Assembly (NCBI GenBank): GCA_028696935.1
Contig: JAQVGE010000005.1
Coordinates: 1-17,962, forward strand
DNA from: Minisyncoccota bacterium
GTDB taxonomy: Bacteria > Patescibacteria > Paceibacteria > UBA9973
Direction of reading: 5' to 3'
DNA length: 17,962 nucleotides
A model generated the notes under the pieces. The model worked only from the letters and a program-made list of their open reading frames with translations, made no database searches and had not been told where the DNA came from. The position numbers and the translations under genes were made by a program. This document shows, piece by piece, positions 1-7,732 of the stretch (its first letter is position 1; each line of letters begins with the position of its first letter).

Positions 1-1450
1 TTCCCTCTTCTCCCATCTCAACAGGAGCAGGGGCGATTCCTGCTTTTGCTTGTTTAAGCTGAGAGGAGACAATTCCATAAGGAAAATGAAAGATCGTTGA
101 GAGTTCTTTTAAGTTAAGAGGCATAGCATATTCTCCTGAAAATAATCGATAGGAAAAATCATGAATTAAATTAGACAACTCACTACCCTTGGGACGGAAA
201 AAATCAAAACCATTTCTTCTTGCTTCGTTAAACTGATTAAAAGAAGACTCGATGTCAGATAAAACTTGTTTTGCCCTAACTTCATTCTCCGCCGAAACAA
301 CAATTCTGATATTGGTCGCCATTATTGTACTTTTCATTTTCTCTGTTATGTATTCAACAGCTTTTTCATCAACCTGTTTTTCCTTTGGTTCACTCGACAT
401 ACCTAAAAAATCCCTAGCGATTGAACCAAATTCTCTTGTTAATTGTTTACCAAGACTAGAAGCCACGGAAACAGACATTCCCTCTTTTACGTTAGATAAA
501 ACCGTGTTAAATTTTTTGAGAATCTCATCATCTTCTGGACAAACAACTAATTGAATCGCTGCTCCTTCTCCTGTCTTTTTCATTTTTGTGAAAATATTTA
601 AAACTATGTTAAGAGGATCATGGTCAATCCCATCATATGTTTTAATTGGAAAAACTTCATAACTAGACAAAGTGGCATACGAAGCTTTGGTGATATTATT
701 TTCACTAAAAATATTATAATCGTCTGGAACTTCAGTAACTTTAGCATTCGTATGAACACCAAGTAGTTGTTTTTCAAATAAATCAGCCTTATGGTTTGGA
801 ACTGAAGCATAAAATACAAAATTATCACTGTTTTCAGACAGAGCAATTTCAAGAGTAAAATGATTACGGTTTATATTTCCCCTACCTTCACCAACAGAAT
901 GCATCCCCGCATAGAATTGCTCCATCGCACTTAATAATTCTTTAAGACTTTTTCTGTTAACATCTTCATTTCCAGCATCAGGAAGTGTAATCTCAAAAAG
1001 TTTCATATCAAGAGATTTAAATAGGGGCGTGTTTTCTTTTAATCCAGGAATTTTATGAGTTGTATATAAATACTGGACTAAAAAACGATGAAAATCATCA
1101 TCAATGTGGGGATTATTCATCTTAGCTACAACAGATAATACATTAGAAATACCTTTACTGAGAAGAACTCCGAGCAATTCTTCCATTTTATTATCATGGG
1201 TTTCAGGATGAAGACGTAAAACGAGAGATTCTTTATATTTTTCCTCAATAACTGAATTTTTATGCATTACCTCTTTTGGTTCGTAATTTTTATATTCACG
1301 AATAATTGAATCAGCAATGGTTTCTTTACTAGTTTCTACCCCTTTCTCCTGTAAGGCTTTTTCTTTTTCAATCAACCTGGCACGCAAAAAAGCTAACTCC
1401 TCTTCAGGATTTTTAAACTTAGGAGAATTTTCGAATTTGAAGTTTTCCAT
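1..1450 (-). CDS. DUF8128-type protein, N-terminal half of a likely HerA/FtsK-like ATPase (partial)
   Basis: The reading frame from the ATG at 1450 stays open for 483 codons to the window edge, so the C-terminus is missing. Residues 1-60 are charged and probably helical (NPEEELAFLRARL at 14-26). Residues 110-130 contain MNNPHIDDDFHRFLVQYL. Residues 170-305 hold the DUF8128-like core: EQFYAGMHSV, then FVFYASVPNH near 211, SSYEVFPIKTYD near 262, and GEGAAIQLVVCPEDD near 294. Near 443-476 is MPLNLKELSTIFHFP followed by APAPVE, the segment that in CPR homologues leads into a P-loop ATPase domain of the type IV secretion/HerA-FtsK kind. I recognise this layout from CPR proteins annotated as type IV secretion DNA-binding ATPases. 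The ATPase domain itself lies outside the window, so the motor function is inferred. No membrane segment is visible, so this looks like a cytosolic form. It has its own promoter just upstream. Confidence 0.8.
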   Translation of the reverse strand, partial: MENFKFENSPKFKNPEEELAFLRARLIEKEKALQEKGVETSKETIADSIIREYKNYEPKEVMHKNSVIEEKYKESLVLRLHPETHDNKMEELLGVLLSKGISNVLSVVAKMNNPHIDDDFHRFLVQYLYTTHKIPGLKENTPLFKSLDMKLFEITLPDAGNEDVNRKSLKELLSAMEQFYAGMHSVGEGRGNINRNHFTLEIALSENSDNFVFYASVPNHKADLFEKQLLGVHTNAKVTEVPDDYNIFSENNITKASYATLSSYEVFPIKTYDGIDHDPLNIVLNIFTKMKKTGEGAAIQLVVCPEDDEILKKFNTVLSNVKEGMSVSVASSLGKQLTREFGSIARDFLGMSSEPKEKQVDEKAVEYITEKMKSTIMATNIRIVVSAENEVRAKQVLSDIESSFNQFNEARRNGFDFFRPKGSELSNLIHDFSYRLFSGEYAMPLNLKELSTIFHFPYGIVSSQLKQAKAGIAPAPVEMGEEG

Positions 1451-1457
1451 TAAAGAT

Positions 1458-1466
1458 ATTATATCA
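1458..1466 (-). promoter_or_regulatory. Extended -10 promoter of the DUF8128 gene, near-leaderless
   Basis: On the minus strand the sequence TGATATAAT is a full extended -10 element (TGN plus consensus TATAAT). No good -35 is seen upstream, which extended -10 promoters tolerate. Counting seven bases downstream puts the transcription start at about 1451, one base before the ATG at 1450, so the mRNA would have essentially no leader. Confidence 0.6.
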
Positions 1467-1476
1467 CACCAAGAGA

Positions 1477-1493
1477 AACAAAAATATTTTGTT
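1477..1493 (-). terminator. Weak hairpin after map (possible terminator)
   Basis: AACAAAA and TTTTGTT form a 7-bp stem with a 3-base loop just after the map stop codon and before the promoter of the next gene. The stem is almost all A/T, and on the minus strand only three Ts follow, so termination would be weak at best. Confidence 0.25.
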
Positions 1494-1499
1494 AAAAAA

Positions 1500-2264
1500 T
1501 TAAATTTTAGTTAAAACTTCTGCTTCGCCGGGAGTAATTAAAATTGTGTGTTCAAAATGAGCAGAACGAGTTTTGTCGGCTGTCCTGATGGTATAATTAT
1601 CTGGAGCTTCTATGTCATCTCCTCCATGATTTAACATTGGTTCTATGGCAATTACCATTCCTGGAATAAGTTTTTGCCCTTGACCTTTTTCTCCATAATT
1701 AGGAACATAAGGGTCTTCATGGACTTTTTTACCAACTCCATGACCTGCAAGCTCTCTAACAATTCCATATCTATTATTAACAAAAGACTCTATTTCATAA
1801 CCAATATCTCCAACCGTACCTCCTCCGCGAGCTGCCCAAATTCCAATTTCTAAAGCTTTTTTAGTGTCATCAATAAGTTTCTGGTCTTTTATAGAAATTT
1901 TACCGACAGGAACTGTTACCGCATGGTCTGTAAACAGACCTTTGTGATTCAACCCAAGATCAAGAGAAATAATGTCTCCTTCTTTTAAAATCCTGTTTTT
2001 CTTTGGAATACAATGAACAATTTCATCATTAATAGATGTACACAAAGAAGCTGGATATGGTTTATCCCTTGGACTTGCTTTGTAATTTAGAAAAGCTGGT
2101 TTATCTCCAGCCTCTCTAATTAATTTTAGAGCATAATCATTCAACTCTTGAGTAGAAATTCCTGGTTTAACTTTTTTAACTACTTCTTGCATAATTTTAG
2201 CTAAACGCCTTCCCCCTTCACGTAAAATCTCTATTTCTTCTTTTGTTTTTATAATCACGGACAT
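1500..2264 (-). CDS. map: Type I methionine aminopeptidase
   Basis: This cytosolic metalloprotease removes the initiator methionine from new proteins whose second residue is small. It has 254 residues, the usual length for the short bacterial type I form, with no N-terminal zinc-finger extension. The expected active-site set is present in order: H84 (VHCIP), D102 (LDLG), D113 (FTDHA), H175 (GHGVG), E208 (IEPM) and E238 (FEHT). It starts with ATG at 2264 (MSVIIKTKEEIE, as in the family) and has no Shine-Dalgarno sequence. It follows pyrH by 55 bases and closes the adk-pyrH-map group. In many bacteria map sits next to adk, downstream of secY and before infA and rpmJ; here infA, rpmJ and the alpha-operon genes do not follow. 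Confidence 0.97.
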   Translation of the reverse strand: MSVIIKTKEEIEILREGGRRLAKIMQEVVKKVKPGISTQELNDYALKLIREAGDKPAFLNYKASPRDKPYPASLCTSINDEIVHCIPKKNRILKEGDIISLDLGLNHKGLFTDHAVTVPVGKISIKDQKLIDDTKKALEIGIWAARGGGTVGDIGYEIESFVNNRYGIVRELAGHGVGKKVHEDPYVPNYGEKGQGQKLIPGMVIAIEPMLNHGGDDIEAPDNYTIRTADKTRSAHFEHTILITPGEAEVLTKI

Positions 2265-2289
2265 ATTTAGATATTAGACCAAAAACACA

Positions 2290-2298
2290 ATATAAGCA
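2290..2298 (-). promoter_or_regulatory. Possible extended -10 element before map
   Basis: The minus strand reads TATTTGCTTATAT in the pyrH-map gap, close to the TATTTGCTAGTAT core of the tuf, rpsS and rpsN promoters. There is no TTGACA-like -35 at 16-17 bases, so this is a possible weak internal promoter for map and not a firm call. Confidence 0.3.
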
Positions 2299-2319
2299 AA
2301 TAGCACTCTAAAAATATAA

Positions 2320-3006
2320 TTAATTTATAACCGTTCCAATAAACTCTTTTCCGTCAAGATAATCTCTTAAATTATTGATATTTTTTCCGTTCATAATAAC
2401 TACCTCAAGGCCAATCTCTTCGGCTCGACGAGCTGCCACAGGGTCAAACGGAGCATTTATTCCAGGAGTCCAAGAATCAGGCAAGATATCTCTTAATTTG
2501 CTCCATGATATTTTTCTAACTTCTTTAGCATCAGGGAAAATTTTAGGGTCTTTATCGTAAACAAAATCTATGTTAGATAGATTGATTAATTTAGAAATTC
2601 CCATTTTATTTGCAACATGAACTGCTGCCAAATCACTACTATTACCAGGTTTCCAACCACCACCCACGATAATTGATTTGTTTGTTTCTGGAATCTCATC
2701 AGGGTTGAGTAAAATCTTCTCATAAGCCTCATCTCCAAAAGAAAATCTAAGAAGCTCAGCATTTAAACGAGTTACCGAGATGCCCAACCAATCTAAATCT
2801 TCATCTGTTGGACTAGCTATTTGTTCTAATGAATCATTATATAAACGACAAACCTTTCCCCCACCAGTTATAATGACAAATTTATAACCTTTATCTATAT
2901 AATCTTTAATTGTCTGAATAAATACTTTTAGAAAATCTACATCTATTTTTTCAGGAATAATAATTGATCCTCCTAAGGATACAATAATATAATTTTTTTT
3001 ATCCAT
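2320..3006 (-). CDS. pyrH: UMP kinase, archaeal-type (amino acid kinase family)
   Basis: It phosphorylates UMP to UDP with ATP in pyrimidine nucleotide synthesis, in the cytosol. It has 228 residues of the amino-acid-kinase fold: LGGS at 11-14 and GGGK at 48-51 for phosphate binding, TRLNA at 79-83, GGWKPGNSSD at 116-125, NLSNIDFVYDKDP at 142-154 for the nucleotide site, FDPVAA at 187-192, and a C-terminal IGTV. The 'SLGGS..IP' start, the TRLNA segment and the short length match the archaeal PyrH subfamily and not the classical bacterial one, which is nearer 240 residues and begins with an RVLLKLSGE-like motif. It starts 4 bases after the adk stop, so the two are surely co-transcribed. The assignment to UMP specifically rests on family resemblance. 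Confidence 0.88.
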   Translation of the reverse strand: MDKKNYIIVSLGGSIIIPEKIDVDFLKVFIQTIKDYIDKGYKFVIITGGGKVCRLYNDSLEQIASPTDEDLDWLGISVTRLNAELLRFSFGDEAYEKILLNPDEIPETNKSIIVGGGWKPGNSSDLAAVHVANKMGISKLINLSNIDFVYDKDPKIFPDAKEVRKISWSKLRDILPDSWTPGINAPFDPVAARRAEEIGLEVVIMNGKNINNLRDYLDGKEFIGTVIN

Positions 3007-3010
3007 TATT

Positions 3011-3604
3011 TTATAAATTTAAAGATTTTAATATATCCAAGTGGATTTCTTCAATTGTTTTTTCTCCATCTATTAAAATATATTTAAAATCTGATTTTTC
3101 TTTTAAATATTCGATGGCTGGGAGGACATTGTTTTTATAGAAATTAAACCTTTCATTAATTGAATCTTCATTATCATCCGGTCTTTTACGTAAAAGCATT
3201 CTTTTCTTTGCTTCATCTTGACCAACTTCAATGTTTATTATCACAACCTCTGAACGATTATAGAAATTCATAAACTCTATGATTGCTTGAGCTTGATTAA
3301 TAGAGCGTGGAATTCCATCTATAAATAAATTTTCTGTGGGTTTTAGACTTGAGAGTAATTCAGAAACAAATAAACTATTGGTAATTAAATCTGGGACTAA
3401 AAGACCTTGGTTAGTAATCTCTTTAATCATGTTTTGGGCATAACCGTCATCTTTCATAAAAGACCGAAGGGTATCACCCATCACAAAAGAATAAGAATCG
3501 ATTTCTGGGTTTATTTTTGCTATATGGTTTTTAAGTAAATTAATCTGTGTTCCTTTTCCTGAACCAGAAATTCCAATAAAAATATAAGTTTGAGGTTTAT
3601 CCAT
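3011..3604 (-). CDS. adk: Adenylate kinase, short-LID form
   Basis: It interconverts ATP plus AMP and two ADP. The P-loop GISGSGKGT lies near the N-terminus, MGDTLR is the AMP-binding motif (TGDMLR in most enzymes), DGIPRS matches DGFPR, and RKRPDDNEDS is the RxDD region. The LID between LLRK and RPDD is only a few residues long, so the roughly 30-residue LID insertion and its zinc cysteines are absent. This resembles the short form and the UMP/CMP kinase shape. I chose the ATG at 3604; a GTG directly before it at 3607 would add one residue. It has its own promoter just after the secY terminator and leads an adk-pyrH-map unit. CMP or UMP kinase is a less likely alternative, given the pyrH neighbour. 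Confidence 0.87.
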   Translation of the reverse strand: MDKPQTYIFIGISGSGKGTQINLLKNHIAKINPEIDSYSFVMGDTLRSFMKDDGYAQNMIKEITNQGLLVPDLITNSLFVSELLSSLKPTENLFIDGIPRSINQAQAIIEFMNFYNRSEVVIINIEVGQDEAKKRMLLRKRPDDNEDSINERFNFYKNNVLPAIEYLKEKSDFKYILIDGEKTIEEIHLDILKSLNL

Positions 3605-3654
3605 CACGAATAAAATAATTTATTATTTAATAATGATTACTACACAACCCAGTT

Positions 3655-3683
3655 ATTATACACTAATTATAGAGACATGAAAA
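3655..3683 (-). promoter_or_regulatory. Promoter of adk-pyrH-map
   Basis: TTTTCA (3678-3683) and a consensus TATAAT (3655-3660) are separated by 17 bases. The -35 overlaps the T-tract of the secY terminator. The predicted start near 3648 gives a leader of about 45 bases, AT-rich and without a Shine-Dalgarno sequence. Confidence 0.6.
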
Positions 3684-3717
3684 AAGAGCCCTGCAGTTTT
3701 ACTTCAGGACTCTTTTT
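3681..3717 (-). terminator. Rho-independent terminator of secY
   Basis: A stem of eight A/T-rich and G/C pairs, then a G-U and CCTG/CAGG, closes on a short A-rich loop, followed on the minus strand by CTCTTTTTT. The 5' arm begins inside the secY TAA codon, so the last translating ribosome would cover the base of the hairpin. Confidence 0.85.
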
Positions 3718-4987
3718 AATATTCTCTCATCGATAGCTGAGCATCGACTTTTTTAATTAAATCAAGAACAACAGCCACTACAATCAAAAGAGTGGTACCG
3801 CCAATAGAAAAAGAAGAAATTCCTGTTATAGCTTTCATAGCTAGAGGTAAGACAGCAATCAAACCTAAGAAAACTGCCCCCATAGTAGTTGTTCTAGTTA
3901 AAATCTTTGAAATATATTCACGGGTAGCTTCACCCGGACGAATTCCAGGAACAAAAGCTCCATTTTTCTGAAGATTTGTAGATATTTGGTTAGGATCAAA
4001 GGTAACTGAAGTATAGAAATAAGTAAACAAGAAAACAAAGATAAAGTAGACGATTGAATAAACCCACATATTCTCTACAAACCATAGTAATCCATTTGAA
4101 ATTGATTTTAAGAAAGCACTATCCATCCCAGCAAGGAAAGTTCCGGCCAATTGCGGGAATAATAATATAGACATTGCAAAGATTATCGGCATAACTCCAG
4201 CTTGATTGATTCTGATTGGGAGATAAGTCTGAGTTCCCCCAGAAACATGTTCTCCTCTAACTTGTTTAGCATAAGTTACTGGAATTGGTCTTTCTGCTTC
4301 ACTTACCACAACTACGCCAGCGACAATTATAATTCCAACAGCTAAAAACAAAATATACAAAGGAATACTAGCGGTATCAAAAGTAAAGAAGAATTGTGAA
4401 ACTTGTCTTGGTATGCTTGCCACAATACCAGCAAAAATAATGAAGGAGACACCATTCCCAATTCCAAATTCAGAAATTAATTCACCCACCCACATAATCA
4501 GAATTGAACCAGCCACAATCACAGAAAGACTAGTAAAAACATTCAAAATAGACATATCAAGCATTATTCCTTGACGCTGAAGTAAAACAATAAAAGCTAA
4601 ACCTTGAACGATAGACAAGGGGACAGTTAAGACCCGAGAAAGTTGAGTAAATTTCTTTCTGCCAATCTCTCCATCTTCTTGGTACATCGCTTTTAAACGA
4701 GGAGACATTATCGTCAAAAGCTGCATTATAATAGAAGCAGTAATATATGGACCAACTCCAAGCATCAAAATAGAAAGTGTTGATAAACCACCTCCATAAA
4801 AAATATTTAAAACTCCCAAAAATTGGTTATTGTTTACGAAAGATTGTAATTTTAAAGTATCAATTCCCGGAATTGGAATAGCTGAGAGTAATCTAAAGAT
4901 AACCATGGCACCTAGAATAAACAAGATACGATTTCTGAGTGTCTTATCAGTAAACAACATTTTTAACTTATTCCAAATGATTTCCAT
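3716..4987 (-). CDS. secY: Preprotein translocase channel subunit SecY
   Basis: This is the central pore of the Sec translocon in the inner membrane. It has 423 residues and about ten hydrophobic segments, as the family requires. Recognisable landmarks are the N-terminal helix ending in IPIPGID, the plug region with LSILMLGVGPYITASIIMQ, the cytosolic loop VVVVSEAERPIPV with THQ/QTYLPIRINQAGVMPIIFA, and FDPNQISTNLQKNGAFVPGIRPG before the last helices. It starts at ATG 4987, seven bases after the rplO stop, with no Shine-Dalgarno sequence. It ends the rpsN-to-secY unit at a strong terminator. SecE and SecG are not in the window. Confidence 0.98.
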   Translation of the reverse strand: MEIIWNKLKMLFTDKTLRNRILFILGAMVIFRLLSAIPIPGIDTLKLQSFVNNNQFLGVLNIFYGGGLSTLSILMLGVGPYITASIIMQLLTIMSPRLKAMYQEDGEIGRKKFTQLSRVLTVPLSIVQGLAFIVLLQRQGIMLDMSILNVFTSLSVIVAGSILIMWVGELISEFGIGNGVSFIIFAGIVASIPRQVSQFFFTFDTASIPLYILFLAVGIIIVAGVVVVSEAERPIPVTYAKQVRGEHVSGGTQTYLPIRINQAGVMPIIFAMSILLFPQLAGTFLAGMDSAFLKSISNGLLWFVENMWVYSIVYFIFVFLFTYFYTSVTFDPNQISTNLQKNGAFVPGIRPGEATREYISKILTRTTTMGAVFLGLIAVLPLAMKAITGISSFSIGGTTLLIVVAVVLDLIKKVDAQLSMREY

Positions 4988-4994
4988 AATTTAT

Positions 4995-5423
4995 TTATTT
5001 GATACTACCACCAGCTTTCTCTATCTTTAAACGAGCACTTTCAGAAACAATACAATTTTCTACTGTGACTTTAATTTTTATTTCACCATTACCAAGGATT
5101 TTCACTTGGGGAATAGTTCCACCAGCTCGCTTGATAAGATTTTTTTCAAATAAGGACTTTCCGTTTATCAAAGCTCCATCTTGGAAAAGATTTAAATCTG
5201 AAACATTAACAACTGCAGGCTTAGAAGAAGGTGAACTAAAACGATAACCTCTAAGTTTTGGCAACTTCTTTATAATATCACGAATTTGAGGTCGTCTCTT
5301 GTTACCAGCACGAGCTGTTTGCCCTTTCATTCCTCGGCCAGAAGTCTTACCACGAGTTCCACCCCGTCCAACAGAACGAGCTTTTTTGTTTGGATGTTCT
5401 CTTTTTAGTGTGTTTAATTGCAT
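4995..5423 (-). CDS. rplO: 50S ribosomal protein L15 (uL15)
   Basis: A large-subunit protein that binds 23S rRNA during late assembly. It has 142 residues, normal length. The N-terminal basic GR-rich arm (KKARSVGRGGTRGKTSGRG, with KGQTARAGNKRRPQ after it) is the L15 signature, and the C-terminal FEKNLIKRAGGTIPQVKILG segment matches the globular domain. It follows rpsE by only 23 bases; the gene for L30 (rpmD), normally between them, is absent. It is directly followed by secY, the classical spc order. Confidence 0.97.
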   Translation of the reverse strand: MQLNTLKREHPNKKARSVGRGGTRGKTSGRGMKGQTARAGNKRRPQIRDIIKKLPKLRGYRFSSPSSKPAVVNVSDLNLFQDGALINGKSLFEKNLIKRAGGTIPQVKILGNGEIKIKVTVENCIVSESARLKIEKAGGSIK

Positions 5424-5446
5424 AATATTCTTAATTAATTATTCCT

Positions 5447-6064
5447 TTACTTTTCAACTGTTTTTTCTTTATCTTCATTTAAAATCTCCTCAGAAACAAA
5501 AGCTTGGGTTTTTAAAATAGCTGCTTTTGATTGAATTTGATACAAAGCTTTGTAAGCAACCCGAGCATTGTTTAATTTATTTTTACTTCGAGAGTTAATT
5601 TTGGCGGTAATATTTTTAAGGCCAGCTAAATCAAGCATGTCTCGAACAGTACTTCCAGCAACTAAACCTTTACCCTTATTAGGCATTAGGGTTAATTTTG
5701 AGCTTGAAAATTTTTCTGAAATTGAATAAGGAATAGACATTTCTTTTGTTGTCTTAACTTTAAACATACTCTTTTTAGCCTGACGAACAGCTTTATTGAT
5801 AGCAACAGCTGTATCTCCACCCTTTCCTGTGCCAAGACCAACAGAACCTTTTTTATCACCAATCGCAATAGCTACAGCAAAAGTCATTCGACGCCCACCC
5901 TTAACAACACGAGTCACTCGACGAATAGAAACTATCTTTTGGTCAAATTCTGGCTTAGGACGATCAAATGAGCGAGGTCTTCTATTCCCCCCTCTATTAC
6001 CACCACGTGGAGAAAATTTACCATCATTTTGATTATTATTTTGTTTTTGTTTTGTTGTTTCCAT
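5447..6064 (-). CDS. rpsE: 30S ribosomal protein S5 (uS5)
   Basis: A small-subunit protein at the mRNA entry channel that contributes to decoding accuracy. It has 205 residues, longer than the common 165-170, because of an N-terminal arm of about 40 residues rich in N, Q, G and R with two RGGNR-like repeats, and a charged C-terminal tail. The double-stranded RNA-binding-like core begins at VSIRRVTRVVKGGRRMTFAV, and the second half carries KGLVAGSTVRDMLDLAGLKNITAK, typical of S5. It starts at ATG 6064, 6 bases after the rplR stop. The RGG-rich arm looks disordered and RNA-binding (inference). Confidence 0.97.
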   Translation of the reverse strand: METTKQKQNNNQNDGKFSPRGGNRGGNRRPRSFDRPKPEFDQKIVSIRRVTRVVKGGRRMTFAVAIAIGDKKGSVGLGTGKGGDTAVAINKAVRQAKKSMFKVKTTKEMSIPYSISEKFSSSKLTLMPNKGKGLVAGSTVRDMLDLAGLKNITAKINSRSKNKLNNARVAYKALYQIQSKAAILKTQAFVSEEILNEDKEKTVEK

Positions 6065-6070
6065 AATTAT

Positions 6071-6412
6071 TTAAAATAAAAGACCCGCTGCTCTAGCTCC
6101 CTCAGCAAGAGCTTTTACCCGACCAGTATACTTAAAACCATTTCTATCAAAGACACAAGCCTTAATACCTTTTGCCAAAGCTTGTTTAGCAAGATCATTA
6201 CCAATTGTTGTTGATTTCTCTGTCTTTGTTCCCTTCTCTATGTTTAAATCAGAAGCAGAAACAATAGTTGTTCCAGTTGAATCATCTATAATTTGAGCAT
6301 AAATATATTTATTTGATCGAAAAACAGAAAGACGTGGGCGTTCTTTAGTTCCTAAGATTTTAGCACGAATCTTTTTCTTCAATCTTATTCTCTTTTCTTG
6401 TTTCTTATTCAT
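6071..6412 (-). CDS. rplR: 50S ribosomal protein L18 (uL18)
   Basis: It binds 5S rRNA and with L5 docks it on the central protuberance. It has 113 residues, normal length. Family marks are RPRLSVFRSNKYIYAQIIDD in the first half and the C-terminal GFKYTGRVKALAEGARAAGL, including the YHGRV/YTGRV-type motif. It lies between rplF and rpsE in the spc order, 48 bases after rplF, and starts at ATG without a Shine-Dalgarno sequence. Confidence 0.97.
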   Translation of the reverse strand: MNKKQEKRIRLKKKIRAKILGTKERPRLSVFRSNKYIYAQIIDDSTGTTIVSASDLNIEKGTKTEKSTTIGNDLAKQALAKGIKACVFDRNGFKYTGRVKALAEGARAAGLLF

Positions 6413-6460
6413 ATAATTAATTTAAATTTATCTTTTGATGATTGCTCTTTCGTAAGAAAA

Positions 6461-6994
6461 CTAGACAGCTTTCTTCCCTTGCTTACGACGAATAACTTCA
6501 CCTTCATAACGAAAACCTTTTCCTTTATATGGTTCTGGTTTTTTTAATGAACGAACAGACGAAGTAAACTGACCTACTAATTCTTTATCTATTCCAGAAA
6601 CTGTAATTACATTCTTTTCTGCGGTCACAGTTAAACCAGCTGGGATTTTTACTTTTACTGGGTGAGAAAAACCTAAAGCAAAATTGAGTGTATCTCCAGC
6701 TACTTCAGATTTAAACCCAACTCCTTCTAGAATAAGCTTTTTAACATAGCCATCATTAACCCCTATAACCATATTCTTTACATGGGAAGCATATGTTCCC
6801 CAAAGAGCATTTGTCTTTGGATCGGTTTTAGCTGGGGTAAAGGTAATATTATCTCCATCAATATTAATTGAAATATTCCCAGGAAAATCACGAACGAGTG
6901 TTCCTTTTGGTCCTTTTACAGAAAAAGTATTTCCAGAAAGTTTAACTTCTGTACCTTTGGGAACTATAACTGTTTGTTTTCCTACTCTGCTCAT
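6461..6994 (-). CDS. rplF: 50S ribosomal protein L6 (uL6)
   Basis: A large-subunit protein near the sarcin-ricin loop and factor-binding site. It has 177 residues, the standard length, with the duplicated L6 fold. MSRVGKQTVIVPKGTEVKLSG opens the first copy, and the C-terminal copy ends in the signature PEPYKGKGFRYEGEVIRRK. It ends with TAG, one of only two TAG stops among the clear genes here. It is 45 bases downstream of rpsH. Confidence 0.98.
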   Translation of the reverse strand: MSRVGKQTVIVPKGTEVKLSGNTFSVKGPKGTLVRDFPGNISINIDGDNITFTPAKTDPKTNALWGTYASHVKNMVIGVNDGYVKKLILEGVGFKSEVAGDTLNFALGFSHPVKVKIPAGLTVTAEKNVITVSGIDKELVGQFTSSVRSLKKPEPYKGKGFRYEGEVIRRKQGKKAV

Positions 6995-7039
6995 AATTTT
7001 AAATAATTTTGTGATTTTAATTTTTAAATAAAAATATCT

Positions 7040-7426
7040 TTACCATAATTTAAATAGAACTTCTCCTCCAACCATTTCTTTTCTGGCTTCTTTGTCGGTT
7101 AAAATACCCTTAGGTGTAGTCAAAACTGTTAAACCACGGCTATTTTTTGAAATTCTAATATTTTTTACTCCTTTATATACTCGGCAAGATGATTTAGAAA
7201 CTCTTTCTGCACCAAGAACCTTTGGTTCACCATCAACATAAACTAAACCGAGCTCTAAAACAGGAAAACCTTTTTGGGTCTTCTTGGTCGCTGATTTAAG
7301 GAAACCCTCTTTGACTAAACAAAGAGCAATCGAATTCTTTATTTTAGAATAAGGAACTGTCACAAATTCGTGTCCGACACGACTTGCGTTCTTTATCATA
7401 TTTATCATGTTTGCGATTTGATCCAT
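7040..7426 (-). CDS. rpsH: 30S ribosomal protein S8 (uS8)
   Basis: It binds the central domain of 16S rRNA and in E. coli also represses the spc operon by binding its mRNA. It has 128 residues. The N-terminal segment MIKNASRVGHEFVTVPYSKIKNSIA and the C-terminal RISKNSRGLTVLTTPKGILTDKEARKEMVGGEVLFKLW are diagnostic; the GLxVLTTPKGI motif is the rRNA-contact core. It starts at ATG 7426, 83 bases after the rpsN stop. That gap contains a 9-bp inverted repeat. Confidence 0.98.
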   Translation of the reverse strand: MDQIANMINMIKNASRVGHEFVTVPYSKIKNSIALCLVKEGFLKSATKKTQKGFPVLELGLVYVDGEPKVLGAERVSKSSCRVYKGVKNIRISKNSRGLTVLTTPKGILTDKEARKEMVGGEVLFKLW

Positions 7427-7439
7427 ATATTTTAGTTAA

Positions 7440-7480
7440 AAGTTATAAGGTTGAAAGTTTTAAAGTTTATTTTATAACTT
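7440..7480 (-). repeat. Inverted repeat in the rpsN-rpsH gap
   Basis: The arms AAGTTATAA (7440-7448) and TTATAACTT (7472-7480) are perfectly complementary over 9 bases around an A/T-rich 23-base loop. No T-tract follows on the minus strand, so it is not a typical terminator. Its role is unknown. Confidence 0.4.
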
Positions 7481-7509
7481 TATGAACCTAATTACTTGAT
7501 TACTTATTC

Positions 7510-7695
7510 TTACCAACTTGATTTACGAACACCTGGAAGCATTCCTTCATTAGCTAATTCTCTGAAACAAATACGGCAAAGACCGAAATCTCTCATATAG
7601 GCATGTCCTCGTCCACAACGAAAACACCGATTTGTTTCTCTGGTGCTAAATTTTGACTTCTTTTTATGTCTTGCGATAACTGATGTTTTTGCCAT
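7510..7695 (-). CDS. rpsN: 30S ribosomal protein S14, zinc-binding type (uS14)
   Basis: A small-subunit head protein. It has 61 residues, the short zinc-binding form, with the four cysteine ligands C24, C27, C40 and C43 (CFRC ... CRIC) and the C-terminal [11 protein letters not shown] signature. It opens a new transcription unit with its own promoter and a leader of roughly 110 bases, instead of following rplE directly as in the classical spc operon. An AGGA sits about 13 bases before the ATG, too far to be a confident ribosome-binding site. Confidence 0.98.
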   Translation of the reverse strand: MAKTSVIARHKKKSKFSTRETNRCFRCGRGHAYMRDFGLCRICFRELANEGMLPGVRKSSW

Positions 7696-7732
7696 AAATA
7701 ATTAATTCCTAGAAAACTTAGTAACTAGTGGT

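Noticed and set aside
252..554. 100-residue plus-strand frame
   Set aside because: It is antisense to the DUF8128 gene, with low-complexity Ser/Thr composition and no family resemblance.
604..852. 82-residue minus-strand frame in the first kilobase
   Set aside because: It is a shadow of the open DUF8128 frame that covers 1-1450 in another minus frame.
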